Below are positions 18,254 through 25,864 of a DNA stretch of 60,866 nt, piece after piece. Positions within the stretch are counted from its first letter, which is position 1. The number at the start of each line of letters is the position of its first letter. The position numbers and the translations under genes are program-made. The DNA comes from JAIEPT01 sp038217425 (lineage in GTDB: Bacteria > Planctomycetota > Planctomycetia > Gemmatales > Gemmataceae), in NCBI GenBank assembly GCA_038217425.1, contig JBBQPM010000015.1, positions 1-60,866 of the forward strand, given 5' to 3'. The notes beneath the pieces were generated by a model that saw nothing but the letters and a program-made list of their open reading frames with translations, was not told the DNA's origin and searched no databases.

Positions 18254-21200
18254 CTAATCCAGCGTTCGCTGCACTTGGTCGACGCGGAATGCCTCGATGA
18301 CGTCGCCCACCTTGATGTCGTCGTAGCCGGCGACTTTGATGCCGCACTCGAAGCCCTCGCGCACCTCGCCCACGTCCTCCTTGAAACGCTTCAGCGAATC
18401 CAGACCCGCCGTGCGTTCCGCGGGCGGATAGATGATGATGCCGTCGCGGATCACGCGGATCTTCGCGCTGCGCGTGATGTTGCCCTGCGTCACGTAACAC
18501 CCGGCGATCGTGCCGGTCTTGCTGATCTTGAACGTCTCGCGGACCACGGCCCGGCCCAGGTGGATGACCTCTTCCTTCGGCTTGAGCTTGCCTTCGAGCG
18601 CGGCTTTGACGTCGTTGGTCAGGTTGTAAATGATGTCGTACTCGTGGATCGTGATCTTCTTGGATTCCGCGAGCTTGAGGGCGTTGTCGTCGGCGGTGAC
18701 GTTGAAGCCGATCACCAGCGTGTCATCGGGCGACGCCAGGGCGAGATCGACGTCGCTTTCGGTGATGGCGCCCATGCCGGTATGCAGGATGCGGACGCGG
18801 ACTTCCTCGTGCACCAGCTTTTCGAGTTCCTTGCGAATCGCTTCGACGGAGCCGCGGAAGTCGGCCTTGAGCACGATCTTGAGTTCGGTCACCTTCTTGT
18901 CGCTGAACATGCTGGTGCTAATGGGGCCACGCTTGTTCTGCGATTGTTCGTGAACCTTCAGCTTGCGCTGCTCGGCGATCTTGCTGGCAAGGGCCAGGTC
19001 GTCCAGGACGATGAACGGGTCGTCGGCGTTGGGGATTTCATCGAGCCCGGTGAGGCGCACGGGGACGCTGGGGCCGGCTTCATCGATTGCCTTGCCCAGA
19101 TCGTCGTAGAGTTGGCGAACCTTGCCGTAGGCGTGGCCGCACAGGATGACGTCGCCTTTTTTGAGCGTTCCCTCGCGGACCAGGAGGGTGGCGCGGATGC
19201 CTTCGCCCTCGCTGATCATCGCTTCTAGGCAGGTTCCCTTGGCGGCTTTATTCGGGTTGGCCTTGAGTTCGCGAAGCTCGGCGACGATGGAGATTTGGTC
19301 GAGGAGTTCGTCGATGCCTTTGCCGGTCGCGGCGCTGGTTTCGACGAACGGGGTGTCGCCGCCCATGTCGTCGGGGAGGACGGAGAGGCTGTAGAGTTGC
19401 TGCCGGGTTTTGATGACGTTGGCAGCGGGGAGATCGGTCTTGTTAAGGGCAACGACGAGCGAAACGCCCGCGGCCTTGGCATGCGCGATCGCTTCTTCCG
19501 TCTGCGGCATGACGCCGTCGTCGGCGGCGACGACGATGACGGCGATGTCGGTGACGTTGGCGCCGCGAGCGCGCATCTTCGTGAACGCCGCGTGGCCGGG
19601 CGTATCCAGGAACGTGATCGGCCGACCGCCGTGATCGACGCGCCAGGCGCGGATCACCTGCGTAATGCCCCCCGCTTCGGTGTCGACGACGTTGCTCTGG
19701 CGAATTTTATCCAAAAGCGACGTTTTTCCATGATCGACGTGTCCCATAATGGTGACGATCGGCGCCCGCAGAATCAGATTCTCCTCAGCGTCCGGTTCGT
19801 CGTAGCCGGCGAGGAGCATTTCCTCGGCGCTGGGGGGCTTGCGGATCTCGACGTTCTTGTTGTAGTCGAGCGCGAGCAGTTCCACGAGCGGCGGATCGAT
19901 CACCGAGTTGATGTTGACGTTGTCCTTGGCGCCGTGAGACATGAGCTTGAAGAGCAACTCGCCCGAGCGGATGCCCATCGCTTCCGACAGCGTGCGCACG
20001 GTGATGGGGAGGATGAGCACGATCGGCCCGATCGGCTTGACAGGGCCGGAGCGCTTGAGAAGTTTCTTGTTGCGGTGAATCGTCCGGAGCGAACCGGTTT
20101 CCTCGGCCGCGAACGGATCGACTTTGCCGCCGACGATCACGACGCTGGTGTCGCCTTTGGCTTTACGCTTCTCGGCCCGTTCGTTGCGAGCTTCGCGCCG
20201 GCGGTCGCGACCCGGGATTGCTTTGACTTTCTTGCTCTTGTCGTCGCCGCCTTCCTCTTCGTCCGTAAAGTTCGCGGCATCGGGAACGACGACGGGGGGA
20301 CGCAATACGTCCTCGGCCCGAATCGGCTTATCGGATGTCAGCTGGGCCTGCGTGAAGCGAGCAATCGGCTTGAGGACGTTTTCCTTCGGCTTGACTGGTT
20401 GGCTAAATTGCTTGATCGAAGGCGGCGCGATCGGCTTGGGAGCGGAAAACCCAGGACGCATGCCCGGAAGAGGCCGGCTCGGCGGGCGCGGCGTCCCGGC
20501 ATCGCGCGGCGGAGACTGGGGCGCAGGCGGACTCCCCGCGGCGGGGGGCGCCGCTGGCGCACGCCCGGTCGGCAGCGACGGAATCCGCGGCAAACTGCGG
20601 CCCGGAGGCGACATCGACGGGCCGCGCGGGGTCATCGGCGCCATCGGCCGGCCGGGCGGACGTGATTCGAACGGCGCTCGAACTTCCGGCGGCTTCGGCG
20701 CTTGCGCCGCAGGTCCCACGGGGGGCGCGGCGGGCGTGGGCGGCTTGGCAGGCGCGGGAGGCGCAGCGGCGTGCGCCGCAGGCGCCGGGGTGGGCGGAGC
20801 GGGAGTCGGCGGCGTGGGCGCCGGGGCCGGCGCACTGGATCGGCCGGAAAGATTCGGCATGCGCGAACCGGCGAGCGGCGCCGGCTTCATGGGCGTGGGC
20901 GCAGCCTTCGGCTCGGACTTGACGACGGGCGGCGCTTCCGGTTCCGGCGGCGCGACGGCGGCGACTTCCGGCACAGCCTCGACTACGGGCTCCGGTTGCG
21001 GCGGCTCGGGCTCCGGTTCGGCAGCGGCCGGTTCGGGCTCGCGAACTTTGGGCTTGACCAACGTCGGGATGTGCTTGATCTTCTCGGGAACCGGCGCCGC
21101 CTTGGGCGCAGCGGTTTTGGTCGGCGCCGGCTTGGCCGAGGCCGCCTTGATCATCGCTTCGATCTTGTCGCGATGTTCCGGCTCCAGGTTGCTGAGTTGG

Positions 21201-21304
21201 TTCTTCGCATCGATGCCCGCCTTTTTGCACAGGTCGAGCAAATCCTTGGTTTCGATGTTCAGCTCCCGCGCCAGCTGGTAAACGCGGATTTTTTCTTTGG
21301 TCAA
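18254..21304 (-). CDS. infB: Translation initiation factor IF-2
   Basis: A 1016-residue GTPase that brings initiator tRNA to the 30S subunit. The start is TTG at 21304, 6 bases after AGGAG, and the protein then begins with the typical IF-2 N-terminal helix KEKIRVYQLARELNIETKDL. About residues 50-400 are a Pro/Ala-rich linker. The G domain starts near residue 510 with TIMGHVDHGKTSLL, then DTPGHAAF and NKTD (NKID is usual). Domains II-IV follow to a normal C terminus (GDVIEAFRVDQVQRTLD). The switch I stretch reads GGITQVIRAW, where many IF-2s have GGITQHIGAY. It lies 374 bases downstream of nusA. Confidence 0.96.
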   Translation of the reverse strand: MTKEKIRVYQLARELNIETKDLLDLCKKAGIDAKNQLSNLEPEHRDKIEAMIKAASAKPAPTKTAAPKAAPVPEKIKHIPTLVKPKVREPEPAAAEPEPEPPQPEPVVEAVPEVAAVAPPEPEAPPVVKSEPKAAPTPMKPAPLAGSRMPNLSGRSSAPAPAPTPPTPAPPTPAPAAHAAAPPAPAKPPTPAAPPVGPAAQAPKPPEVRAPFESRPPGRPMAPMTPRGPSMSPPGRSLPRIPSLPTGRAPAAPPAAGSPPAPQSPPRDAGTPRPPSRPLPGMRPGFSAPKPIAPPSIKQFSQPVKPKENVLKPIARFTQAQLTSDKPIRAEDVLRPPVVVPDAANFTDEEEGGDDKSKKVKAIPGRDRRREARNERAEKRKAKGDTSVVIVGGKVDPFAAEETGSLRTIHRNKKLLKRSGPVKPIGPIVLILPITVRTLSEAMGIRSGELLFKLMSHGAKDNVNINSVIDPPLVELLALDYNKNVEIRKPPSAEEMLLAGYDEPDAEENLILRAPIVTIMGHVDHGKTSLLDKIRQSNVVDTEAGGITQVIRAWRVDHGGRPITFLDTPGHAAFTKMRARGANVTDIAVIVVAADDGVMPQTEEAIAHAKAAGVSLVVALNKTDLPAANVIKTRQQLYSLSVLPDDMGGDTPFVETSAATGKGIDELLDQISIVAELRELKANPNKAAKGTCLEAMISEGEGIRATLLVREGTLKKGDVILCGHAYGKVRQLYDDLGKAIDEAGPSVPVRLTGLDEIPNADDPFIVLDDLALASKIAEQRKLKVHEQSQNKRGPISTSMFSDKKVTELKIVLKADFRGSVEAIRKELEKLVHEEVRVRILHTGMGAITESDVDLALASPDDTLVIGFNVTADDNALKLAESKKITIHEYDIIYNLTNDVKAALEGKLKPKEEVIHLGRAVVRETFKISKTGTIAGCYVTQGNITRSAKIRVIRDGIIIYPPAERTAGLDSLKRFKEDVGEVREGFECGIKVAGYDDIKVGDVIEAFRVDQVQRTLD

Positions 21305-21678
21305 GCGTCGCTCCTCTAGGGGCGCGGACGAAAATCGCCCGCGCGGGTGTCTTGGCAGCCTATTGCTATTATAAGGAACGGCCCGCTCTTGAGAAGAGAC
21401 CGGTCCCTCTGCCTGAGTGTTTTGGATGGTCCGACGAAAGCAAAACGAAAGATCCGCGCACGCGCGGCGGTTGCTGAAGGCAGCGACCCATGTCGCTGAA
21501 GGGCGGAAGGAAGATGGACGTGCCAGATCACCTCGTAAGCTCGGAACAGATACTTCGAAGCGTCGACCGGAGGAGCGGTTCAGGGGCGTTGGCAAGCGAT
21601 CCTGACGGCTTCCGTGGAAGGTCGACGCGACTCAGCTGAATTTTCATTCTATCATAAACGGCGGGTCGAACAAAAGAC
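21305..21678 (-). other. nusA-infB intergenic region
   Basis: There is no gene in this 374-base gap that I can support. Frames extending infB upstream have low-complexity, Arg/Ser-rich translations without similarity to IF-2. It contains two AT-rich patches on the minus strand: TATGATAGAAT just after the nusA stop and TATAAT at 21368-21373. ylxR, often found here, is absent. Confidence 0.6.
21368..21373 (-). promoter_or_regulatory. Candidate -10 element of an internal infB promoter
   Basis: A perfect TATAAT on the minus strand, 64 bases before the infB TTG, in an otherwise GC-rich gap. No good -35 hexamer stands at 16-18 bases upstream. It suggests infB and the genes after it can be transcribed independently of nusA. 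Confidence 0.4.
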
Positions 21679-23148
21679 CTAATTGCCCGGATTTTCGGAA
21701 GTATTTTCCTCCGTAGGAGTCGGCTCCGTCGGCGTCTCCTCCGTAGGTGATTCCTCTGCAGGCATTTCCTCCGGGGCAGCCTCGGCCGACGGTTCCTCCG
21801 CGACTTCTTCGGTCGGCGCTTCCTCCGCCGGAGTTTCGTCGGCAACGGCGGGCGCTTCGTCGGCGGCGGGTGCTTCGCCTTCGGCAGGCGCCTCGGCAGC
21901 TGCCGCGGCCGCTGCTGCCGCAGCCGCGGCAGCAGCGGCCGCGGCGGAATGACGGGCCACGCTGCGCCCCGAACGTTCTTCCGGATGGTTCGCCTTGTCG
22001 CGCTCGATTTGCTCCGACATGTCTTCCGCGAACGCTATGATCTCTTCGGCATCTTCCGGAGCGATCCCCGCTAACTCGCCTAGTTCGGTCGGTTCGATGA
22101 AGGTCAGGTCGTCGAACGACATGAAGCCTTCTTCGATGAGCCGTTCCACATGCTCCGCCGTCACTCCGGGAATTTGGCTGAACCAACCCTCGGCCCGTTC
22201 GATGCCTTCGTTGAGTTCGTCCATGGTCATGATTTCGATGTCCCAGCCGACGAGCTTGCTGGCCAGGCGAACATTTTGTCCGCGCCGGCCGATCGCCAGC
22301 GACAGCTGATCGTCCTTTACCAGGACGATTACGCGGCCCAAACGGGGATAGAGGAAGACTTCATCGATGGAGGCGGGTTGCAGGGCGTTGGGAATCAGAA
22401 CTTGAAGCGAATCATTCCGGCGGACGATGTCGATGCGTTCGCCGCCGAGTTCGTCGACGATGTTCTTGATGCGTGAACCGCGAACGCCAACGCAAGCGCC
22501 GACGCAATCGACTTTGAGATCGATGCTGGAGACGGCGACCTTGGCGCGATACCCGGCTTCTCGGGCGATGGCGCGGACTTCGATGGTGCGGTCCTGAATT
22601 TCGGGGATTTCGTTTTCGAAGAGTCGACGAATGAAGTCGGGATGGGTGCGCGAGAGGATGATCTTGACGCGGTTGCCGGCCTTCTTGACGTCGAGGACGA
22701 CGGCCTTGATGCGTTCGCCGACGTGGTGCGATTCGCCGGGGATTTGTTCGCCGCGCGGCAGGATGGCTTCGGTTTTGCCGACGCCAACGATGCCGGCGCC
22801 CCCTTCGATGCGGGTGACGGGGCCGTTGACGAGGTCGCCTTTCATGGCGGCGTATTCGTCGAAGACGGAATTGCATTCCGCTTCGCGGATCTTCTGGATC
22901 ATGACCTGCTTGGCGCTCTGGGCGGAGATTCGGCCCAGCAGCGCGGGGTCGATGTCTTCGTCGCCTTTCTTGACTTTGATGTCGCCCGTATTGCGGTCGA
23001 TGGTGACCTGGACGACGGTTTCGAGTCCGAATTTCTTTTCGGAGGCGAGCAGCAGAGCGGCTTCGATGCCGGAAAAGATGATCTCGCGATCGATGTTCTT
23101 TTCGTTCTGCATCAAATCTACGATGCGAATGACATCGGCGCCCTTCAT
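21679..23148 (-). CDS. nusA: Transcription termination/antitermination factor NusA with a poly-Ala and acidic tail
   Basis: A 489-residue NusA that binds RNA polymerase and nascent RNA. The order is N-terminal domain (residues 1-130, IDREIIFSGIEAALLLASEK), S1 domain, two KH domains with GVRGSRIKNIVDELGGERID and LAIGRRGQNVRLASKLVGW, and one acidic HhH repeat (about 340-385). After about residue 398 comes a run of 17 alanines and then about 75 residues of acidic Ala/Pro/Glu/Thr repeats. The Ala run uses all four GCN codons. The start follows GAGGA by 8 bases. Unusually, rimP does not precede it: the upstream neighbour is on the opposite strand. Confidence 0.95.
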   Translation of the reverse strand: MKGADVIRIVDLMQNEKNIDREIIFSGIEAALLLASEKKFGLETVVQVTIDRNTGDIKVKKGDEDIDPALLGRISAQSAKQVMIQKIREAECNSVFDEYAAMKGDLVNGPVTRIEGGAGIVGVGKTEAILPRGEQIPGESHHVGERIKAVVLDVKKAGNRVKIILSRTHPDFIRRLFENEIPEIQDRTIEVRAIAREAGYRAKVAVSSIDLKVDCVGACVGVRGSRIKNIVDELGGERIDIVRRNDSLQVLIPNALQPASIDEVFLYPRLGRVIVLVKDDQLSLAIGRRGQNVRLASKLVGWDIEIMTMDELNEGIERAEGWFSQIPGVTAEHVERLIEEGFMSFDDLTFIEPTELGELAGIAPEDAEEIIAFAEDMSEQIERDKANHPEERSGRSVARHSAAAAAAAAAAAAAAAAAEAPAEGEAPAADEAPAVADETPAEEAPTEEVAEEPSAEAAPEEMPAEESPTEETPTEPTPTEENTSENPGN

Positions 23149-23174
23149 GAATCAGTCCTCAAGAGGTCCATAAA

Positions 23175-23201
23175 TACAAAAAAGTGGGCCAGGCCCACTT
23201 T
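23175..23201 (-). terminator. Terminator-like hairpin in the nusA leader
   Basis: 23181-23201 is a perfect palindrome with 10-base arms around one base. As RNA on the minus strand it folds with an 8-bp stem (AAAGTGGG/CCCACTTT) and a 5-base loop, and the 3' arm runs into a T6 tract. It ends about 27 bases before the nusA ATG, so it lies inside the leader and would act as an attenuator rather than a gene-end terminator. Confidence 0.6.
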
Positions 23202-23450
23202 GGTGCGTCGAGGCGCAAGCGCCTTTTCGCGGCCCGGCGTCAGCCGAGCGTGTTCATCGTCAGAAGGTCGTGGCCATTTATCATCGCAGCGATAACCCAC
23301 AGCGAGGGAACACTAAGTATTGTCGCGGAAAACGTTCCGGCAGCAAGGGGACGGGCCGCGATTTTTCCGCTTTCCGAGCCGAAAACGCAGAAACTTCAAG
23401 CCCCGGATCAAGGGTCTCCGAGCCCCGGGAGATCGATCGAGCCGGCAAAG

Positions 23451-23487
23451 AATCCCACGAGTTCGGAGCCCCTCACCCGCTGGGCTT
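23451..23487. repeat. Single arm of repeat family D
   Basis: The segment around GTTCGGAGCCCCTCACCCGC closely matches the right arm of the inverted repeat at 33992-34026, with the same trailing TGGGCTT. No inverted partner is obvious nearby. Confidence 0.5.
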
Positions 23488-23546
23488 CGGGTCGTTTTCG
23501 AAAATTCCGAGCGTTTTTTGTGGATGCGAGACGCGCAGCGTGTTTG

Positions 23547-23552
23547 TATAAT
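23547..23552 (+). promoter_or_regulatory. Candidate -10 element of the ACT-domain gene
   Basis: A perfect TATAAT, 87 bases before the ATG at 23640. I see no good -35 hexamer at standard spacing, so this is a weak call. Confidence 0.35.
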
Positions 23553-23639
23553 CAAGGCTTCGCTGCTGCCGACATCGGTGAAGGCGGGGCGGAACGCGGC
23601 GTTTACCACAACTCCTCGGGGCTTTTCTCCAGGTGCTTT

Positions 23640-24095
23640 ATGAGCTTTAAATGGGATCGCGTGCATGTCTGGGCGTGTGAACTTCCGGATCAAAAGGGCG
23701 CCGCGGCGGGGAAACTTTCGTTCCTCGCCCAGGCGGGCGCCAACCTCGAATTCATCTACACCCAACGGCTCGCACAAACGCCCGGACAGGGCGTTCTTTA
23801 CGTCGCCCCCATCACCGGGCCGATCCAGCAACGCGCCGCCCGGACCGCGGGCCTTTCCGAAACCGATCAACCCGTCGTGCGCCGTATCGAAGGCGACAAT
23901 GAAGCCGGCCTGGGCCATCGGCTCACCCAGCAATGGGAACTCGCCGGCATCAGTTTGCAAGGACTGACCATGTGCGTACTTGGCTCCAAGTTCATCGGCT
24001 ACGTGGCGTTCGACACCGTCGACGACGCCAACCGCGCCGCCCAGATCCTCGCCGATCTGGGAACCTCGTCGCCGGCGCTCAAGGCAGGCGTGTAG
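23640..24095 (+). CDS. ACT-domain protein
   Basis: A 151-residue, probably cytoplasmic protein. I chose the ATG at 23640, preceded by AGGTG, because the sequence becomes protein-like there. Residues 5-70 (RVHVWACELPDQKGAAAGKL, LAQAGANLEFIYTQR) follow the ACT fold pattern of a beta strand, a Gly-rich turn and a helix; a second half (GISLQGLTMCVLGSKFIGYV) ends in a helix with AAQILADLG. ACT domains bind amino acids and regulate enzymes; the partner is unknown and no amino acid enzyme is adjacent. It is divergent from nusA. Confidence 0.7.
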   Translation: MSFKWDRVHVWACELPDQKGAAAGKLSFLAQAGANLEFIYTQRLAQTPGQGVLYVAPITGPIQQRAARTAGLSETDQPVVRRIEGDNEAGLGHRLTQQWELAGISLQGLTMCVLGSKFIGYVAFDTVDDANRAAQILADLGTSSPALKAGV

Positions 24096-24106
24096 ATTCC
24101 GATCTT

Positions 24107-24144
24107 CGTTTGGCGCTCGCCCAGACCTCGGCGAGCGCTAAACG
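24107..24144. repeat. Palindromic stem-loop, family B-prime
   Basis: Arms 24107-24121 and 24130-24144 pair over 15 bp with one mismatch around an 8-base loop. The arm ends in GCTAAACG, as in the element at 30853-30890. It sits 11 bases after the ACT gene stop and could terminate that transcript. Confidence 0.65.
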
Positions 24145-24294
24145 GGGACACGCTCGAAGCCAAACATTCCGGCTTTTCGCTTTCCTTTCGCCTCGCCATC
24201 TTCTACCTTCTACATCGCCGTGCGCGATTCGGCCGCGGGCCGTCCCTTCACGCACGTTTGACTCGGACCTTCCCTCCGCTGGAGATCGCCACTC

Positions 24295-25800
24295 ATGCAC
24301 GGCCCCGAACCCGTCGCTTCCAACGTGCCCGATGATCCGAACGACAAGCGTCCCTGGTACCAGCTGCTCAATCGCTATCACTGGTTCGTGTTTCTGGTCG
24401 CGGCGCTGGGCTGGCTATTCGACTGTCTCGATCAACAGCTCTTCGTGCTCACGCGTCCCGCCGCCATGGAGGAACTCGTCTCCGACGCGGGCCAGCGGAC
24501 TGCCTACGGCAACTACGTCACCAGCATCTTCATCGCCGGCTGGGCGTTCGGCGGAATCTTCTTCGGCGTCCTCGGCGATCGCATCGGTCGCGTCAAGACC
24601 ATGATGCTCACCATTCTCGTCTACTCGCTCTTCACCGGCCTCAGCGCCTTCTCGACCAGCGTCTACGACTTCGCCCTATACCGCTTTCTCACCGGCCTCG
24701 GCGTCGGCGGCGAGTTCGCGGTCGGCGTCGCACTCATCGCCGAGGTCATGCCGGGACGGGCCAGGCCCTGGACGCTCGGACTTTTGCAAGCCTGCTCCGC
24801 GCTCGGCAACATTGCTGCCGCGGTTATCTTTCTCGTACTGGGCACCACCGAAGACGAAGGACTACCCACGAGCCCGTGGCGCATCATGTTCATGATCGGC
24901 GCCCTGCCCGCACTGCTGGCACTCGTCATTCGCGCCAGCCTCAAAGAGCCCGAACAGTGGGAAAAGGCCTCCCACGATGGCGTCGTCGATAGGCAACTCG
25001 GCTCCTACCGCGAACTCTTCGGCAATCCCACCTTCCGCAAGCACGCCATCCTCGGCCTCATCCTGGGCAGTGGCGGCGTCGTCGGTCTTTGGTCGGTCGG
25101 CTTCTTTACCCCCGATCTCATTCGCTCCGTGCAGCGCCCCGTCGTCGTTGATGAAGTCTATCGGGATCTCATCGCCAAGGCCAAATCCAACGGCGATGCA
25201 GCGCTCGAAGCAAATCTCACGAAGCTGCAGCCGATCCAGAAGAAAGACCTGAAGGCGCCCGACGAACTCAAGTCTCTCTCCGACGCCAATCAGAAGACGA
25301 TCAACGCCCGGCTCACTCCGTGGTCGGCATACACCTCGCTGATGATCAACTTCGGCGCCGCATTCGGCATGTTCGGCTTCGGCGCCCTGTCGCAACGCAT
25401 CGGCCGAAAACCGGCGTTCGTCATCGCCTTTCTCGCCGCCTTCGTCAGCACCGTCGTCGTCTGCATGTATCTCACGGAGCTTTGGCAAATCTTCGTTCTG
25501 GTGCCGATCATGGGCTTCTGCCAGCTTTCGCTCTTCGCCGGATACGCGATTTACTTCCCCGAGCTTTTCCCGACGCGACTGCGTTCGACCGGCACCAGTT
25601 TCTGCTACAACGTGGGCCGATTTGTCGCGGTCTTTGGTCCGGTGGTGAAGACGGAGCTGGAATCGTATTTCCATGGCATCTACACCGACAAGGTCGAATC
25701 GCTGCGCTACGCCGGCGCCACCATGTGCGTCGTCTTCTTGATTCCGCTGCTCGTGCTGCCGTTTTTGCCCGAGACCAAAGGCAAGGCGCTGCCGGAGTAA
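24295..25800 (+). CDS. MFS transporter (sugar/aromatic acid:H+ symporter type)
   Basis: A 501-residue inner-membrane permease with about 12 helices. The helix 2-3 loop motif is GDRIGRVKTM, and the helix 8-9 counterpart is SQRIGRKPAF. RFLTGLGVGGEFAVGV matches the TM4 motif of the sugar/aromatic acid subfamilies. Between TM7 and TM8 (about residues 275-340) there is a long charged, mostly helical loop, which is unusual for the family. The start follows GGAG by about 9 bases. Substrate cannot be assigned; the next gene is a carbohydrate-related fusion, so a sugar or sugar acid is plausible. Confidence 0.85.
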   Translation: MHGPEPVASNVPDDPNDKRPWYQLLNRYHWFVFLVAALGWLFDCLDQQLFVLTRPAAMEELVSDAGQRTAYGNYVTSIFIAGWAFGGIFFGVLGDRIGRVKTMMLTILVYSLFTGLSAFSTSVYDFALYRFLTGLGVGGEFAVGVALIAEVMPGRARPWTLGLLQACSALGNIAAAVIFLVLGTTEDEGLPTSPWRIMFMIGALPALLALVIRASLKEPEQWEKASHDGVVDRQLGSYRELFGNPTFRKHAILGLILGSGGVVGLWSVGFFTPDLIRSVQRPVVVDEVYRDLIAKAKSNGDAALEANLTKLQPIQKKDLKAPDELKSLSDANQKTINARLTPWSAYTSLMINFGAAFGMFGFGALSQRIGRKPAFVIAFLAAFVSTVVVCMYLTELWQIFVLVPIMGFCQLSLFAGYAIYFPELFPTRLRSTGTSFCYNVGRFVAVFGPVVKTELESYFHGIYTDKVESLRYAGATMCVVFLIPLLVLPFLPETKGKALPE

Positions 25801-25807
25801 GCGAATG

Positions 25808-25844
25808 GTTTAGCCGCCGCGCCCTCGCGGCGCGGCGGCTAAAC
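25808..25844. repeat. Perfect stem-loop, family B
   Basis: 16-base arms (25808-25823 and 25829-25844) pair perfectly around the loop CTCGC. The arm core is TTTAGCCGCCGCGCC. The same arm recurs at 53048-53108 and in degenerate form at 41754-41783. It lies 7 bases after the MFS stop and could act as a transcript end or mRNA-stability structure. Confidence 0.8.
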
Positions 25845-25864
25845 GATTTCAAAGGAGCATCTCC

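Larger units (their letters stand above)
23149..23639. other. Divergent region between nusA and the ACT-domain gene
   Basis: This 491-base stretch separates two divergent genes. It holds the nusA leader hairpin (23175-23201), a short palindrome at 23211-23224, a single arm of repeat family D (23451-23487) and a TATAAT at 23547. I find no convincing gene, although a plus-strand frame in phase with the ACT gene stays open back to 23184; its translation is Arg-rich and unlike a protein. Confidence 0.6.

Noticed and set aside
23145..23300. A 51-codon minus-strand frame from a GTG at 23300 overlapping the nusA start as TCATGA
   Set aside because: No ribosome binding site and it spans the hairpin palindrome; I treat it as chance, though its stop overlap with nusA is odd.
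23184..23639. Upstream extension of the ACT-domain gene in the same frame
   Set aside because: The translated extension is Arg- and Ser-rich without domain pattern, and the ATG at 23640 has its own AGGTG site.
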